In this document: positions 24,507 to 34,700 of the stretch, in pieces
Position numbering within the stretch: the first letter of the stretch is position 1
How the letters are laid out: each line of letters begins with the position of its first letter
Assembly (NCBI GenBank): GCA_026710655.1
Contig: JAPOQN010000042.1
Span: 1 to 64,000, forward strand
DNA length: 64,000 nt
Direction: 5' to 3'
Source: Chloroflexota bacterium
Lineage (GTDB): Bacteria > Chloroflexota > Dehalococcoidia > Tepidiformales > Tepidiformaceae
The notes under the pieces: model-generated
Database searches by the model: none
Seen by the model: the letters and a program-made list of their open reading frames with translations, nothing else
Told to the model about the DNA's origin: nothing
Program-made: the position numbers and the translations under genes

Positions 24507-27500
24507 CGGCGACGGCCACGGAGCAGCAACTCGACGATCTCCTGCTCAGGATTGAGCGAGAGGAGATGCGCTCCCTGCGATGGGGAGCAACCAGTGCCTC
24601 ACTCTCCGAAGATGACCTCATCCGATTCGCCCGTGAAATCGCCGGTGAATATCCAGAGGGGGCCGCCGGCGAACTGCTCGAACGGCGCCTGCTCTTTCGC
24701 GTCCCAGCACCGGGCGGCAGCGTCCGCTACCGGTCCCGTTTTGGCGAGGGCGTACGGCTGTTGACCTCGCTCCGGCAGATTTTTCCTGGTGGACGCTGGG
24801 AAGCTGCACCCCAACTCGTCGCTGACTTCCGGGCCGACCTCCGCGAGCGCCAGTTCCCTCGACGGGATAGGCAGGCGCAGGATGTCATTGGACGCTTGGC
24901 GAGCAGGTTCGATTGGAACTCCAGGGATGTCGCGATAGCCGCCGCTCTACTCTCTGACTGGTACCTCTCCGCATTCCAGGAGCGCGCGTCTGAGTCGATA
25001 CTGCGCAGGGGCTCCACTGACAGTGGCGTCGTCATCTCCGCTGGCACAGGGGCCGGAAAGACCCTCGCCTACTACTTCCCGGCAATCATGCTCGTCGCAG
25101 GGGAGGTCCGTCCGGAGGAGTTCTGGACCAAGGCAGTCTCCGTCTACCCGCGCAACGAGCTTCTCAAGGATCAATTCGCTGAGGCGATCCGTTATGTTCA
25201 ACTGATTGGCGGCACTTGCAACCGCCCCCTGAGGATCGCGACGCTGTTCGGCCCAACGCCCCAAAGTGCGGACCTGTCATCCCTCCAACGGTCGACATGG
25301 GAACGGCTCCGTGGGAATCGAGAGGACTTCGTCTGCCCCTTCGCCGTATGCCCAAACTGCTCGGGCCGTCTCATCTGGCGCGAGGAGGACATCAGCACGG
25401 GTCGTGAGAAGCTGGTGTGTGAGGGTGCAGTTGGCGACACTCCAACCTGCCAGTTCGCAACGGATCCCACACAAGTCCTCCTGACTAGGGACGCGGTCCG
25501 CAACAAGCCGCCGGATCTGCTCTTCACGACAGCGGAGATGTTGAACCAGCGGATGAGCGACCCGGGAATGCGGCACGCTTTCGGACTCGGCCAGGACCGA
25601 AGGAAACGCCCCCTGTTGATGCTCCTCGATGAGGTGCATACCTACGAGGGCGTCCCGGGGGCTCAGGCCGCCATGGTATTCCGTCGTTGGCGCTACGGTG
25701 TCGACGCTCCGGTGCGCTGGGTGGGTCTCAGCGCCACGCTGCGGGGCGGTCCAGCTTTCTTTAGCCAGGTGACCGGGGTTCCAGAGTCGGCCATCGTAGA
25801 GGTGGCACCGTCCGTCGATGAACTCGAGACTCGAGCCGCGGAGTATCAACTCATTCTCCGAGGCGACCCACTTTCGCAGACCTCCCTCCTGTCTACCTCT
25901 ATTCAGACAAGCTTTCTCCTTTCCCGGCTACTGGATCCTGAGGTCGGTTTGTCCAGGGGGCGCGCCGGAAAGCGCACGTTCGTATTCACCGACGATCTGG
26001 ACGTCACCAACAGGCTCTTTCACGACCTGCGCGATGCGGAGCGTCAAAATCTTGCACTAGAACGAGCTACCGACCGTGCTCCAGGACAGCGCGCCTTCGC
26101 GGCCGGCCAACAGTGGAGGCTGGTGGAGGAGATTGGCTGGGAACTCGATCGCCCCCTCGACGTGTCACGCACGAGTTCCCAGGACACGGGTGTCAACTCA
26201 GACAGCCAGCTCGTAGTTGCTACCGCGTCCCTTGAAGTGGGGTTTGACGACAATCGGGTAGGAGCCGTCGTCCAGCACAAGTCACCCTATCGGGCGTCGT
26301 CGTTTGTTCAGAGGAAGGGCCGTGGCGGTCGGACACACGAGATGCGTCCGTGGATGGTCACCGTACTCAGTGACTACGGGCGTGACCGCACCACCTACCA
26401 GGCCTACGAGCGGCTCTTCGACCCCATCGTTGAACCACTGCGACTGCCTATCGCCAACGGCTACGTTCGCCGAATACATGCGGCATTCGCATTCATCGAC
26501 TGGTTGGCGACCCGTCTCAACTCCCGCACATGGTGGTGGTGGGGAGCCAGCAGACCGGGACGCGGAAACGGGAACGCGCAACGGGAACTCGCGGGCCTGC
26601 TCGAAAAGCTGTTGGATCGTGACCAGACAGAACTGGGGCGACTGAACAGGCACCTGCAGGGAGCACTCGCGCTTCCTGAGGCCGATGTCGACGCGTTGCT
26701 GTGGCAGCCTCCTCGTTCGTTGATGCTCGAGGTGTTGCCAACGCTGGCTCGCCGACTGGCCACGAACTGGGTAACGGCTGCCCCCACAGGGAGGCTGGAT
26801 GCGGTCTCGGACAGCCCCTACCCGCGGCCACTTCCAGAGTTTCTGCCCCCCAACCTCTTCACGGACCTCAACTTGCCTGAGGTCACGATCAGCGGTCCTG
26901 GCATTGAGGCCGGCACGTCGCTCCTTGTGGAGCAGGCGCTCCGCCATCTCGCACCAGGCCGTGTAACCCGCCGGTTCGCGCCGGGACCAGGGGAGACATA
27001 CCACTGGGTGTCCATCCCGCATGATGGAACGGAGCAACACAACCTTCCGCTCAGTGAGTTCATTTCCCGTGCGCATGTCGCCTCACAGGTGGAGGTCACC
27101 CTGGACGGCACTCCGAACGAGCTGACCGTCTATAGGCCGTGGGAGATGTCGCTATCGGTTGCACCCACTGGTCGAAGCGGTCGACAAGGAGACCTCTTAC
27201 CCAGTTCCAATGCCCGGCTCCGTTGGTACTCGGAGATCATCCCGCAGGGTGAGGCACTCAGAGTCGAGGCTGCTCACGACCCCATTTGGAGCAAGGTGAT
27301 AGCCAGTTTGGGGTTCTACCTCCATGACCAGCGCACTCCGCTCACAGTCCGGAGATTTGCCGCGGAAGCCAAAGCGGACCTTCGCCGTAGAGGGGGCTCC
27401 GAAGGGACAACCGTTCAAGTTCGGTTCCTCGATCCCTATGAGCCCGACAAACCAGCGGCGATTGGTTATGAGGCTGAGGTCGACGGCCTAGCCGTGCGGT

Positions 27501-29047
27501 TCCGTGAATTTGATGAACAGGACATCGCCCGGGAAGCTGATACGGCGCCTTCGCTGCGAGTGTGGCGAACCGCCTATGTGCGCGATCTCGTGCTGTCCGA
27601 CGCAGAACTCCCTGCTCCATCGGACATCTTCCTGCGAGAGAGACTGTTTGAGGCGTACCTCCTTGCAGTGGTGAGCACCGCGCTCAAGGAGGGGATGCAC
27701 GCCAGCAGCGCAAACGAACTGCTGCGCACAGATTCGGGCGCCGAGCGGTTCGAGCCCCTCCTTGCAAGCATCTTCTACGTTGAGCGGAAGTCTGAGCGGG
27801 TGGAAGAGGGAGACGTGGGAAGCGAAGGAGACGACGCTGAAGAGAGGAGTGGCGGCGATAGTTTCAAGGCAGCCAGGAAAGGGCTCTCCGCTCGCCTTCT
27901 CCACCTCCTGCAAAGGAGCGAGCTTCGCAGTCGCCTCGCTGACCTCTTCGCCGAGTGCTGGACACCCAACCCGGCCACGTGGCAACGCTGGCTTGGGGAT
28001 TCGCTCCACAACACCCTCTCGGAGGCTGCTCGTGCTGCGGCTCTCTCGACCGCTCCAGATCATGTCACCGAAGACTCTGTGTGGCTCGATCTGGGCCGAC
28101 AGAGCGGCGCGCGCCTAGGCGGCCCCCGTGAAGCGTGGATCACTGAGTCGGCGATCGGAGGGGCTGGTGTCGTGGAAGCGGTAGCAACTTCCTATGCATC
28201 CGAGCCTCGATCCTTCTTCCGCGCCTTCGAGTTCGAATTGCTTCCAGGGGAGTTCGAGCTGAGTTCAAACGATCTCGACGCTACGGTGCGCCTTGGTGCG
28301 GAGGACGCGGAAGTTCGCGCGGCCCTCAGTGCCACCCAAGGTACCGATGACCATGAGGCGCGCGACGAGCAGATGCACGAACTGAGCTCTTTGCTACAGC
28401 GCCGCGGCATTTCGCCCGGACATGCCTTCCTTGCGGCTCTGAACCAGCGCGTGTTGCGCCCTGGCATGACAGAGGATGCGTGCCGTCTACTGAGTGACCT
28501 TGTGACATTCTGGACCGACGTCGAGCGTGACCACGGTGTTGCCCTGGACCTCCGCACCTTCTGCAGTCTCGCTGCGCAAGCAACCCAACTCGGACCGCGC
28601 CAGACGAGCGCCACGCTTCTGGAGTTTCTAGCGGGCCAAGCCGGCGTAGCCCTTACCTCGGCCGAGCGCGCTGGCGTCCTGATGGGCCTCCTGTGGCCCA
28701 GATCGCACGAAGCACGACGACACGCCCTAGGCTCGTGGTCACCGTTCCGTGATGCTGGATTTGCTGACCCCGCCCTTCTTCGCGAGCTGCTACTCCGTGA
28801 TGAGGTTCCGGAAGTGCCTGTCGCAGACCCTGAGTGGGACGCAAGAGTCAGAACAGCACTCGCGCGGACGGGCATCGTGCGGGTTCGTGCGGAGGGAAGC
28901 GAGACTGAGGATTTACAAGCCACCCTGCTCCGCTTCATCGCGGAACCCGTCGATGTCGGATTTCTGCAGCTGTTCCCCGTCGTTGAACAACTCCGTCGGG
29001 AAGAGCGAGCACACATCGCCGTCCTGGCCCTTCGGGGGATCGTGTGA
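24503..29047 (+). CDS. dpdJ: DpdJ, large DEVH-box helicase
   Basis: 1514 residues from GTG 24503 in a GTGA overlap with dpdI; a longer frame from 24446 would overlap dpdI by 60 nt. SF2 helicase motifs: AGTGAGKTLAYY (about 178), LLDEVHTYEG (about 373), GLSATLRG (about 407), ATASLEVGFDDNR (about 572) and FVQRKGRGGRT (about 600), in the style of Lhr/DrmA-type helicases. CPFAVCPNCSG near 277 begins a zinc-like insertion between motifs I and II. About 800 residues after the helicase core have no motif I can name. This is the longest gene of the window. Its resemblance to DISARM helicases is structural style only. Confidence 0.83.
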   Translation: MTATATEQQLDDLLLRIEREEMRSLRWGATSASLSEDDLIRFAREIAGEYPEGAAGELLERRLLFRVPAPGGSVRYRSRFGEGVRLLTSLRQIFPGGRWEAAPQLVADFRADLRERQFPRRDRQAQDVIGRLASRFDWNSRDVAIAAALLSDWYLSAFQERASESILRRGSTDSGVVISAGTGAGKTLAYYFPAIMLVAGEVRPEEFWTKAVSVYPRNELLKDQFAEAIRYVQLIGGTCNRPLRIATLFGPTPQSADLSSLQRSTWERLRGNREDFVCPFAVCPNCSGRLIWREEDISTGREKLVCEGAVGDTPTCQFATDPTQVLLTRDAVRNKPPDLLFTTAEMLNQRMSDPGMRHAFGLGQDRRKRPLLMLLDEVHTYEGVPGAQAAMVFRRWRYGVDAPVRWVGLSATLRGGPAFFSQVTGVPESAIVEVAPSVDELETRAAEYQLILRGDPLSQTSLLSTSIQTSFLLSRLLDPEVGLSRGRAGKRTFVFTDDLDVTNRLFHDLRDAERQNLALERATDRAPGQRAFAAGQQWRLVEEIGWELDRPLDVSRTSSQDTGVNSDSQLVVATASLEVGFDDNRVGAVVQHKSPYRASSFVQRKGRGGRTHEMRPWMVTVLSDYGRDRTTYQAYERLFDPIVEPLRLPIANGYVRRIHAAFAFIDWLATRLNSRTWWWWGASRPGRGNGNAQRELAGLLEKLLDRDQTELGRLNRHLQGALALPEADVDALLWQPPRSLMLEVLPTLARRLATNWVTAAPTGRLDAVSDSPYPRPLPEFLPPNLFTDLNLPEVTISGPGIEAGTSLLVEQALRHLAPGRVTRRFAPGPGETYHWVSIPHDGTEQHNLPLSEFISRAHVASQVEVTLDGTPNELTVYRPWEMSLSVAPTGRSGRQGDLLPSSNARLRWYSEIIPQGEALRVEAAHDPIWSKVIASLGFYLHDQRTPLTVRRFAAEAKADLRRRGGSEGTTVQVRFLDPYEPDKPAAIGYEAEVDGLAVRFREFDEQDIAREADTAPSLRVWRTAYVRDLVLSDAELPAPSDIFLRERLFEAYLLAVVSTALKEGMHASSANELLRTDSGAERFEPLLASIFYVERKSERVEEGDVGSEGDDAEERSGGDSFKAARKGLSARLLHLLQRSELRSRLADLFAECWTPNPATWQRWLGDSLHNTLSEAARAAALSTAPDHVTEDSVWLDLGRQSGARLGGPREAWITESAIGGAGVVEAVATSYASEPRSFFRAFEFELLPGEFELSSNDLDATVRLGAEDAEVRAALSATQGTDDHEARDEQMHELSSLLQRRGISPGHAFLAALNQRVLRPGMTEDACRLLSDLVTFWTDVERDHGVALDLRTFCSLAAQATQLGPRQTSATLLEFLAGQAGVALTSAERAGVLMGLLWPRSHEARRHALGSWSPFRDAGFADPALLRELLLRDEVPEVPVADPEWDARVRTALARTGIVRVRAEGSETEDLQATLLRFIAEPVDVGFLQLFPVVEQLRREERAHIAVLALRGIV

Positions 29048-29559
29048 TGAGCGCCCACCCCAGCCGGGACATCGCGTCGCAGAGGTCATATGACGTGCCA
29101 CGGGATGTCCTTCAGTCTCTCTTCGTACTTGAGCTGCTCTCGCCCAGCCGTCCCTTGTGGATCCTGTCACCGTGGATTAGCGATGTTGCGTTGATCGACA
29201 ACCGAGGCGGGCGATTCTCCGCTTTGGAGCCGGCGTGGCCAAGCGCAGAGATCCGCCTTCTCTCTATCCTCAGCGCGCTGGCCTCCCGAGGCGGGAAAGT
29301 GGTCATCGTCTCCAACAAGGCATCTCACAACGACGAGTTTGAGCGTCGCTGCAAAGACCTAGGAGACCGGGACATCTCGTTTCTTCGCGAAGACGACCTA
29401 CACACGAAGGGAATCGTGGGAGAGAGGTTCATGATCTCCGGGTCGATGAACCTCACTCACAACGGCGTCTTTCGCAACGACGAGCACCTGCTGTACGAAA
29501 CTGACCCCGCTCGCATTCATGAGTGGCGTGTTGAACTCGACCAGCGCTGGGGGACGTAG
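29044..29559 (+). CDS. dpdK: DpdK, phospholipase D-like protein
   Basis: About 170 residues. GTG 29044 and ATG 29047 are adjacent in frame; both overlap the dpdJ stop. One PLD (HKD) motif: H-T-K-G at about residue 118, followed by the diagnostic GSMNLTHNG. A single motif means two chains are needed for one active site. PLD folds in defence (DISARM DrmC, BfiI-type endonucleases) are often metal-independent nucleases, so this is the best candidate for the DNA-cutting subunit of the system. It lacks a signal peptide, consistent with a cytoplasmic role. Confidence 0.85.
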   Translation: MMSAHPSRDIASQRSYDVPRDVLQSLFVLELLSPSRPLWILSPWISDVALIDNRGGRFSALEPAWPSAEIRLLSILSALASRGGKVVIVSNKASHNDEFERRCKDLGDRDISFLREDDLHTKGIVGERFMISGSMNLTHNGVFRNDEHLLYETDPARIHEWRVELDQRWGT

Positions 29560-29561
29560 AC

Positions 29562-31736
29562 ATGATCCTCCGGGATCAAGCAGCGCGTGATGCGCTGCGA
29601 GACGAGATTCGGGACGTCCTCAACTGGAACCCACATGGCACGTCCGGCCAGGAGCGCCGACTTGCTGATGTCTACGCATCCATAGACGAACCCAGAATGC
29701 CCGGCGCTGTCATTCCAGTAGTTCACGACAACCAGCTCCTGTTCTACGCCGTGGCCGACAATCCCAGTGAATGGCGGCGCCTTGCTCCGTTGCTCCTGGC
29801 GGCAGTTGGCGTAACCCTGACCGACTTCGACGGCAGGCCTGTTGGAGCACCCGGCCCCGTCGGGGGCACTCTTCGCAGGCATCAGTTGGAGGTGCGAGGG
29901 TTCTCAGCTCCAGCGGGCAATACCAAGCAAGCCGGGAGAACTGTCGACGCATTGGGTCGACTTGTTGTCACGTTACGGACAATGCCGGTAGCACTACGGG
30001 AACTTCCTCGGAGCGCCCCCCAAGTCCTCCACGAATTCGACCTTGCGCTGCAGGTCGGAGATCGCCAGGGATCGCTCTCGAGACTGCACGAACTCGAAGA
30101 GCGTCGAGCTATCGACTCACTGAATCTGCGTTTCTTGTCCGTTCGTTGGCACGCTGCATTTCGGGAGTGGCAGTCCCTTCGGGAACAGAGGTGGTTCCAC
30201 GACCTGTCCCAAACGAGACGTCCCCCGCACGTCACGAGCGAACTCCTGAGGGCACTGTACGAGGTCGACATGGCCGGTCCGTCACTGCTGGGCGACTCCA
30301 CGGCACTGCTCGGTCGTTTCCGCAACATGGCAGCCACCGAGATTGGCACTCTCTGTGACCCGCTGCCGCCATCCCCGTCCGGACCCGCCTCAATCATGTT
30401 GGCGCTCGATGGAGTAGCGCGTGATGACGAGGCGCGCCTTGCGGCCCTCCGCGACGTACCGACCGAGACCTGGAACTCTGAGGAGCAGTCTGCATTCAGG
30501 GAGGTGCTTGCCCTGAGGCCAGTGTCGTCCTCTGTGGTCTCGGAGCAGTCTCCGAGGGAAGCACTGGTTGACTTGCAGCGAAGGATCGATGGGGGTCAGC
30601 GACTTACCCCGGTAGAGCGCATCGCCATCCAGGAACTCGTCGCAAGTGACGGTTCTCTGACGCTCCAGCAATTGCTCAGCACTCTCGTCGGCGACGACCC
30701 GGACCGAATGCCAGCCCTGGGCTCTCCAGTCGAGGACTCGCCCGCAGCAGTTCCCGACGACTGGAGCACTGACACCTGGAGCGAGTGGTTCGAAGCGCTC
30801 CCTACGCTCAGCCCCCAAGCAGCACGGCAGACAGCAGAGCGTCTCGCCGACGAAGTCAGCCTCATCGACCATGTGCCGACCCCGGAGGATCGTGACCGCC
30901 TCGCCTCTGACATACAGGAAGCCCTAGCAAGAAATGAGGAGAGTGCGGTTCTGGCACTCCCCCACCTGGCTCGCTGGATGCAGAACGAGGAGGGTTGGCC
31001 GCGCGCGGACCTGGGCCCGCTGTACAAGGCGCTGCTGGTGTCCTTTCTCCTCTTCGATTCCCGCACCGTCGATGGTTTCCGCTCCTCCCTCTCAATTCTC
31101 GATGGGTGGTTGAGTACCGGTCCCGACAAGTCGGACTATTCCGAGGTGATTGGGGAGTTCAGAGAGGCGCTCGAAGGGCTGTCCTCCGTGCGGACGCTCG
31201 ACTCCCTCATCGATCTTGCAGAACTTCTGGTGGTCCACCCCACTCAAGATGCTGAACTCCGAGGCGAGCTCTGGGTAGAAATTCAGGCAAGAGTGAGTGG
31301 GCTGCAACAGTGGATGACGCGGTCTCAGGTCGCGCTCCTGAACGGCCTCTGTGACATTCTTGGGGTCCCGCAGGCACTCGACGTTGCCGACCGACGCGCC
31401 CCAGAAACAGACGCCGTGGCCACGTGGCGAGGCACGATCGGCATGTACACACTGAGACCATCCATAGGCCAGCGGGTCCCGGATGCTCTGAGAGAGCGAA
31501 TTCCGGATGCCGAAGTGAGGTGGAACGATGACCATGTGGCGACAGAGCGGCTGCGGAATCTTGCAGAGCGCAGCGACCTCATGGTCGTCGACTGGTCAGC
31601 AGCAAAGCACTCGGCGACAGATGCGATACGAAAGGCTCGAGCCGAGGGCGAGGTACTGTGGGTGTGTGGAGGTGCCTCCACGATAGTTACCTCAGTCCTC
31701 AATGCGCTGCGGGAACTTCACGCGAAGGGCGCCTAG
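29562..31736 (+). CDS. dpdD: DpdD
   Basis: 724 residues, 2 nt after dpdK, with no overlap but no room for a promoter. No P-loop or nuclease motif is visible. The first 110 residues (LLFYAVADNPSEWRRLAPLL) resemble a small alpha/beta domain, and the rest is largely helical. Recognised by its place at the end of the restriction operon and by the segment RWHAAFREWQSLREQRWF with RRPPHVTSELLRALYE. In Salmonella, dpdD is one of the genes behind the restriction-like effect. Its stop is 6 bp from the stop of the convergent SIR2 gene. Confidence 0.72.
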   Translation: MILRDQAARDALRDEIRDVLNWNPHGTSGQERRLADVYASIDEPRMPGAVIPVVHDNQLLFYAVADNPSEWRRLAPLLLAAVGVTLTDFDGRPVGAPGPVGGTLRRHQLEVRGFSAPAGNTKQAGRTVDALGRLVVTLRTMPVALRELPRSAPQVLHEFDLALQVGDRQGSLSRLHELEERRAIDSLNLRFLSVRWHAAFREWQSLREQRWFHDLSQTRRPPHVTSELLRALYEVDMAGPSLLGDSTALLGRFRNMAATEIGTLCDPLPPSPSGPASIMLALDGVARDDEARLAALRDVPTETWNSEEQSAFREVLALRPVSSSVVSEQSPREALVDLQRRIDGGQRLTPVERIAIQELVASDGSLTLQQLLSTLVGDDPDRMPALGSPVEDSPAAVPDDWSTDTWSEWFEALPTLSPQAARQTAERLADEVSLIDHVPTPEDRDRLASDIQEALARNEESAVLALPHLARWMQNEEGWPRADLGPLYKALLVSFLLFDSRTVDGFRSSLSILDGWLSTGPDKSDYSEVIGEFREALEGLSSVRTLDSLIDLAELLVVHPTQDAELRGELWVEIQARVSGLQQWMTRSQVALLNGLCDILGVPQALDVADRRAPETDAVATWRGTIGMYTLRPSIGQRVPDALRERIPDAEVRWNDDHVATERLRNLAERSDLMVVDWSAAKHSATDAIRKARAEGEVLWVCGGASTIVTSVLNALRELHAKGA

Positions 31737-31742
31737 GACTCC

Positions 31743-34700
31743 TCAGGCTGTCAATCTTGCGCGGAGTTCCTGCAACTCATCCCTCAACTTGCCGGGGAGG
31801 TCCACTTCCAGCAGTTCTCCAATGAGCGCCCGTATGTCGTCACGCTGCCACGGGCGAGGCGTCGCTTGCCTCCCGAGGTGTACCAACAAGCGCCCTGTGC
31901 TCTCGGGACACTCCAACCAAAGGCCAACTTCTTCACCGTCATCGAAGAGTTCGTCGGGAAACGCCCCGGTTGGTGTCCTAAGTGCCATCTCGACCATGTC
32001 CGGGAAGAGGTGGCCAGCTCCGCGGAGCCAGTAGAGCATGGCGGCTGCCTCCGGGTCGCTAGGCGGCGCGGGGACGCCCCGGAGCCGGTTCTCCCAGTAC
32101 CGCTTCAACCAGCGGGCCCACCACTCTCCCTTGGCAGTGTCGCTCGCTCGGCGTAGGAGGTCGCCCACATCCAGGGCGAAGTGTCGTCGGGCACCTTCGT
32201 CAGCAACGTCAAAGAAGGCCGGTATCCAGTCATCAAGAGGATCCTCCACGAACAGGGTGATAGTCCCCACAAAGAGGTTGACGAACCCCTCTTGCAGTTG
32301 GGAGCTCGGGAAGAGCGCATCCATGTTGCGAGCAGCATGGAGAGTCGCAGTGCCTAGCGCATCGGCCGTCCGGTCTGTGAGCCCCTGGTACACGAGCCCG
32401 CTCCACACAGCCCGATAGTCCTCACCTTCGTCAACCCGGAACAACGGGACCAGGTGTTCCATTGTCCACCGTTCATCGGCGATCAGTAGAAAGTCCAGGT
32501 GTCGCGCGAGCACAGCCTTTCCACATGTGCCCGAGAATTCCTGACTCTGGACTATGCGTAGGAGTGCCGCTGCGTAAACCGCTCCGAGTGCTTCGGGCGC
32601 TGGATCGTGCTTCCCTCGCCGGAGCCAGAGGCTCTGGATCCAGAATTCGGCAAGCATGCCGGCTGGGTGGTTCATCCCTCGGTTCAGCCAGTCATCGCCA
32701 TCCCAGGCGGATTCCTCCCGCTCGCAATACTCCCATAGGCCGGCAGCCACTTGGTTCGCTTCCTTGAGCAGGGCGGGCAGATGCGGGAAGCCACCGCCCC
32801 TTACGAGCGCATACAGGGTCCCACCCATTGCACGGACGTGGTGTGGGAAGAGGCCCGGGCTATCTAGCCTCTCTAGCACGCGACGATGTTGGGCTTCCTC
32901 CAGTTCGGCGACCCATGAACCCATCAGGGCTGGCCAGAGATCCGTCTCCCAGTGCGATGACTCGGCTAGGGCGTCCGCCAACGCGAGTCCCCAGTCAAAG
33001 TCGCGACTCGCGGCTTCCTGGACGGCGGCGAGGAGACCCTCGCGGTTCGGTTCCCGGAGGCTGTCGCCTTCGAACGCGAGTAGCTCGTCTAGCCAGTCGC
33101 TAGCAGCCCGCAAGAGCAGGTCGTCGGCGCTCCAGGGGCTCTGCGGTACGTATGACCCGAAAGAGATGTGGTAATTCAGGTCTGGGTGCTCCCGGGGTTG
33201 GAAGTCGGGGTGTGCTCGCTTCAGGTCCGCGAGAGCCTTCCCGACGACATCGCACCCTGGGTCTGACTCATGAAGCCAGTGAAGCCACTCGAAATGACGG
33301 TGTGCCGTGGAGCCTTGGCTGTCCTCATCATCTGGCCACGGCCATTCGTACGCGAGTATCGCCTCGACGATTACTTCCCGACTCGATCTGCTGGTGTCGG
33401 GGAAGACGACGCGTAAGGCCTGGAACGACTCGTGATGGGCAGCTCGATCGTGGAGACCGATGCTTGAGAGCAGCCAGTCGACCTTGTGGTCCGCACTGAG
33501 GTCAGTTCGCGCCGTCAATGTGTGCACGGCGAGCCGGCGCAGGAGGGGTGGCTTGGCCCTAACCAGGTTGTCAGACCATCTCGCCGCCGCATCAGGCTGG
33601 CTCGCTGCGAGATGTTCGAGGCAGTCCCGTGCTGCATCAATCGACACATCGATGGCCTTCCGGACGTGGTCCTGCTGATGGGGTTCGATGGCGCTTCTGC
33701 CATCACTGGTCGAGTCCCACTCCCGGTCTGCGGACTGCCACGCACAGAGCGTGCGGTGTTCATCTGTCAAGCGATGAGCGACCATCTCGAGTAGGGCCTC
33801 TGCGACCTGGTGGAGGACAGGTTTCAGGCTGGCGTCATACAACCGGTTCAACGGCCAGTGCTCACATTTGCTCGTGACCCGGCCTGTTACCAGAAGCTCT
33901 TCCTCCAACCAGGGGACCTCTTCGAGTACCAAGCTCCTTGCCGTCATCTCTTCGAAGACGGCGAGGACACCGTCGGTCAATCCGACGGCCGCGCAACGCT
34001 CACCCAGACCAAGCAGTTCGTGCCCGTCCACATCCGGGGGAGCTGCCGCGAGTAGCAGAACTATCCACTTGGCAAGGGTGCCTGCGTCTGGCGCCGGGTC
34101 CCCGTGGGCTACCGTCCGTACCAACTCATGCCACAACGCTGAATTGAGTTGTGCTCCCTTCCGAGCGATGAGAGCGAAGAGGTCACTCGGACGGTCAAGG
34201 GCAAATATGCTCGCCACCCACCGGGCCAGTACCCGCTCAGGTCCCTCCGCGGCCTTACTGCTAAACAGCCCGTCCAGATGTCCTCGATGCTCAAGCCAAC
34301 CGATCCACTCAGGGTGGACCGCCGCGTCGGCAAAGAAACGGCATCGCGTCTCATCCGTGAGCGCGTCGCCAATTATGTCTGCCGCCTCGTCGTTAAGTGA
34401 AGGCGGGTTGCTGGCGATCTCCCTGACCTTCCGTTGCCAGTCGAGCACGCCACGGCGCGCGTAGTCGGCCAGTCCCTTCACCCCTTGCTCGAGGACACTG
34501 TGATCGTTATCGCCGGGCTTCGTATACCCAATGGGCTCAATTCCGAGCAGTCGCCACCTGTCGTTGTCCGGGTCATCCGTGAGCACGTAGCGCTGTCTGG
34601 AATCGGGCGGCAAGGCGCGCCCCAAGTAGGTCATGACCAGATCGCTATGGCTGTAACCGACGAACAGGACCGCATACGAGCGGAACAGGTCAACCAGGAA

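Noticed and set aside
13954-31736. DISARM, BREX or Dnd/Ssp as the identity of the helicase operon
   Set aside because: The DEVH helicase and PLD protein recall DISARM, and DpdB recalls DndB. But there is no DISARM methylase, PglX/PglZ or cysteine-desulfurase set, and the preQ0 genes plus TGT paralogue define dpd.
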